Shown here: piece after piece, positions 62,800-64,000 of the stretch
How the letters are laid out: every line of letters starts with the position of its first letter
How positions within the stretch are numbered: the first letter of the stretch is position 1
NCBI GenBank assembly: GCA_019916065.1
Contig: CM034233.1
Coordinates: 7,508,516-7,572,515 of the forward strand
Direction: 5' to 3'
Length of the DNA: 64,000 nt
Source: Vitellaria paradoxa
Lineage: Eukaryota; Streptophyta; Magnoliopsida; Ericales; Sapotaceae
The notes under the pieces: model-generated
What the model saw: only the letters and a program-made list of their open reading frames with translations
Told to the model about the DNA's origin: nothing
Databases searched by the model: none
Made by a program: the position numbers and the translations under genes

Positions 62800-63135
62800 A
62801 TTTGTTTGGTGCACTTTTCATGGAAGCATTCATACTATTGATAATCTTAGGTTAAGAGGCCAGGTGGTAGTTGATAGGTGTTGTCTTTGTAAAGGCAATG
62901 GGGAATCCGTTGATCATATTCTTTTTATTAGTTGTGGACAACAGAATTGTGGGATCGACTGCTATCAAGCTTTGGATCATTGTAGATATTCCCAAAGGAC
63001 ATCAAGAGCTTATCATCTGCATGTTGGGGGTCATAAGCCTTGTTTCTGCAAGAGAAAGGCATGGCGGGTGGTTCTTTTTTGTTTATTCTGGTTGATATGG
63101 AATGAGAGAAATAGAAAACCTTTGAAGGGATAGAA
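62800..63135 (+). pseudogene. LINE-type reverse transcriptase 3' remnant (zf-RVT region)
   Basis: Two plus-strand frames carry the zinc-binding tail found after plant LINE reverse transcriptases: TIDNLRLRGQVVVDRCCLCK, then GESVDHILFISC, and later FWLIWNERNRKPLKG. The pieces are in shifted frames with stops between, and the reverse transcriptase core is missing. A transposon relic. Confidence 0.6.
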
Positions 63136-64000
63136 ATGTCTATAATTGGTTGAGGGGGGTATAGCGGCAAAGCATAGAGGCTTAATTTTTGTTAGTGTTG
63201 TACTTTCGATTGGCATTTTCTTAACTTAAATTCATTTCTTTATAAAAAAAAAATAAATTTCTAGAGTAGGTGCAATAATCATCAAGTTCCTAGAAGAGAG
63301 AGAGAGAGAGAGTGTGTGTGTTCCCCCCCCCCCCCAATAGACAAATAAGTACTAGAATTGTTTGGGCAAGATTAGATGTTTTAAGTGTTCATGGGTAAAT
63401 ACTTCTTTCTTTTTTGTTTTAATAAAAGTTTTATATATCCCATTCCCTTTTTGTTTTAATAAAAGTTTTATATATCCCATTCTCTGTGATTCTGACTCAA
63501 TTATTATTATTATTATTATTTTTGGATAAACTATCTGACTCATTCTTCTTTCTCTTGGTCGTCTCAATTGGATCAATCTGTATCCTGGAGACAAAAGGGC
63601 ACTGGAAGAAGTTAGCATAAGACTATTGAACTCAACATAACCAACAAAACGGGGTTGGATGGGTACATGGATTTTTTTTCCCCATTCTACTTAGTTAATA
63701 GTAATCTGTTATGTGAAATCACATTGAACCATTTATATCGTATTGTGCTACCTCCTTGGTTACCCACAATTTGGATGCTGCCATATCTCCTAATTGGTCC
63801 ATTTACTGGTCTTGGTTGTATGTGCTCAGGCCATCTTAACCACCACAAAATGTATCTTTATTAGTTTTTTAGTATCCTTTTCATCATTGGTGACTACTTC
63901 TTTTTGGGTGTTCATATGAATCATATTTCTCCATTTCATTTTGAGAATCCTTATTTTCCTATATTTTAACCTATTTTTTTGTACTTCAGTTTATTTCTTT
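63136..64000. other. Low-complexity and unassigned DNA at the window edge
   Basis: (GA)n/(GT)n at 63295-63320 followed by a run of Cs to 63336, a 38-base tandem duplication at about 63407-63482 (TTTTGTTTTAATAAAAGTTT) and (ATT)n at 63501-63520. No gene recognised. Confidence 0.5.

Overview
This window is nuclear DNA from a flowering plant, most likely a dicot or other non-grass angiosperm. The genes are split by AT-rich GT-AG introns, coding islands are far richer in GC than their surroundings, the nuclear-type tRNAs have internal box A and box B, and long AT-rich intergenic stretches are packed with MITEs, SINE-like pieces and LTR-element remains. The gene families are all housekeeping plant families. 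I could run no search, so family names come from recognising the translated sequence.

Layout. 1-8.1 kb is repeat-filled intergenic DNA with a 1.9-kb foldback element (3282-5213). 8.2-12.7 kb (+) is a two-exon gene of the plant-specific At1g01500-like family. 13.4-18.9 kb (-) is a five-coding-exon Sec14/CRAL-TRIO lipid-transfer gene; its third intron carries a Ty3/gypsy-type element with both LTRs, PBS, PPT and a 5-bp target duplication. 19-31.6 kb is intergenic: MITEs, a tRNA-derived SINE with target duplication, a tRNA-like gene with an odd anticodon arm, and an apparent minus-strand transcription unit (about 24.4-28.4 kb) with no recognisable protein. 32.3-33.1 kb (+) is a dUTPase gene whose splice junctions look damaged. 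34.6-42.2 kb (-) is a 21-exon cytosolic glucose-6-phosphate isomerase locus, intron-containing but broken by several frameshifts. 43.0 kb (-) is tRNA-Glu(UUC). 44.6-50.0 kb (-) is a five-exon GH17 endo-1,3-beta-glucanase with a C-terminal X8/CBM43 domain. 50.7-54.5 kb holds two side-by-side elements with shared ends, each with a 9-11-bp target duplication, filled with tandem satellites built on the palindromic motif CAGTACCG/CGGTACTG. 56.95 kb (-) is tRNA-Lys(UUU). 59.7 kb (+) is the first exon of an unrecognised gene whose remainder probably lies past the window; a LINE-type remnant sits at 62.8-63.1 kb.

The genes do not form a pathway: sugar-phosphate isomerisation, dUTP removal, phosphoinositide transfer and callose hydrolysis are unrelated and simply neighbours. 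The most novel-looking material is the pair of satellite-bearing elements at 50.7-54.5 kb. The two eroding housekeeping genes (PGI and dUTPase) lie next to each other, which suggests a duplicated segment whose functional copies lie elsewhere in the genome.
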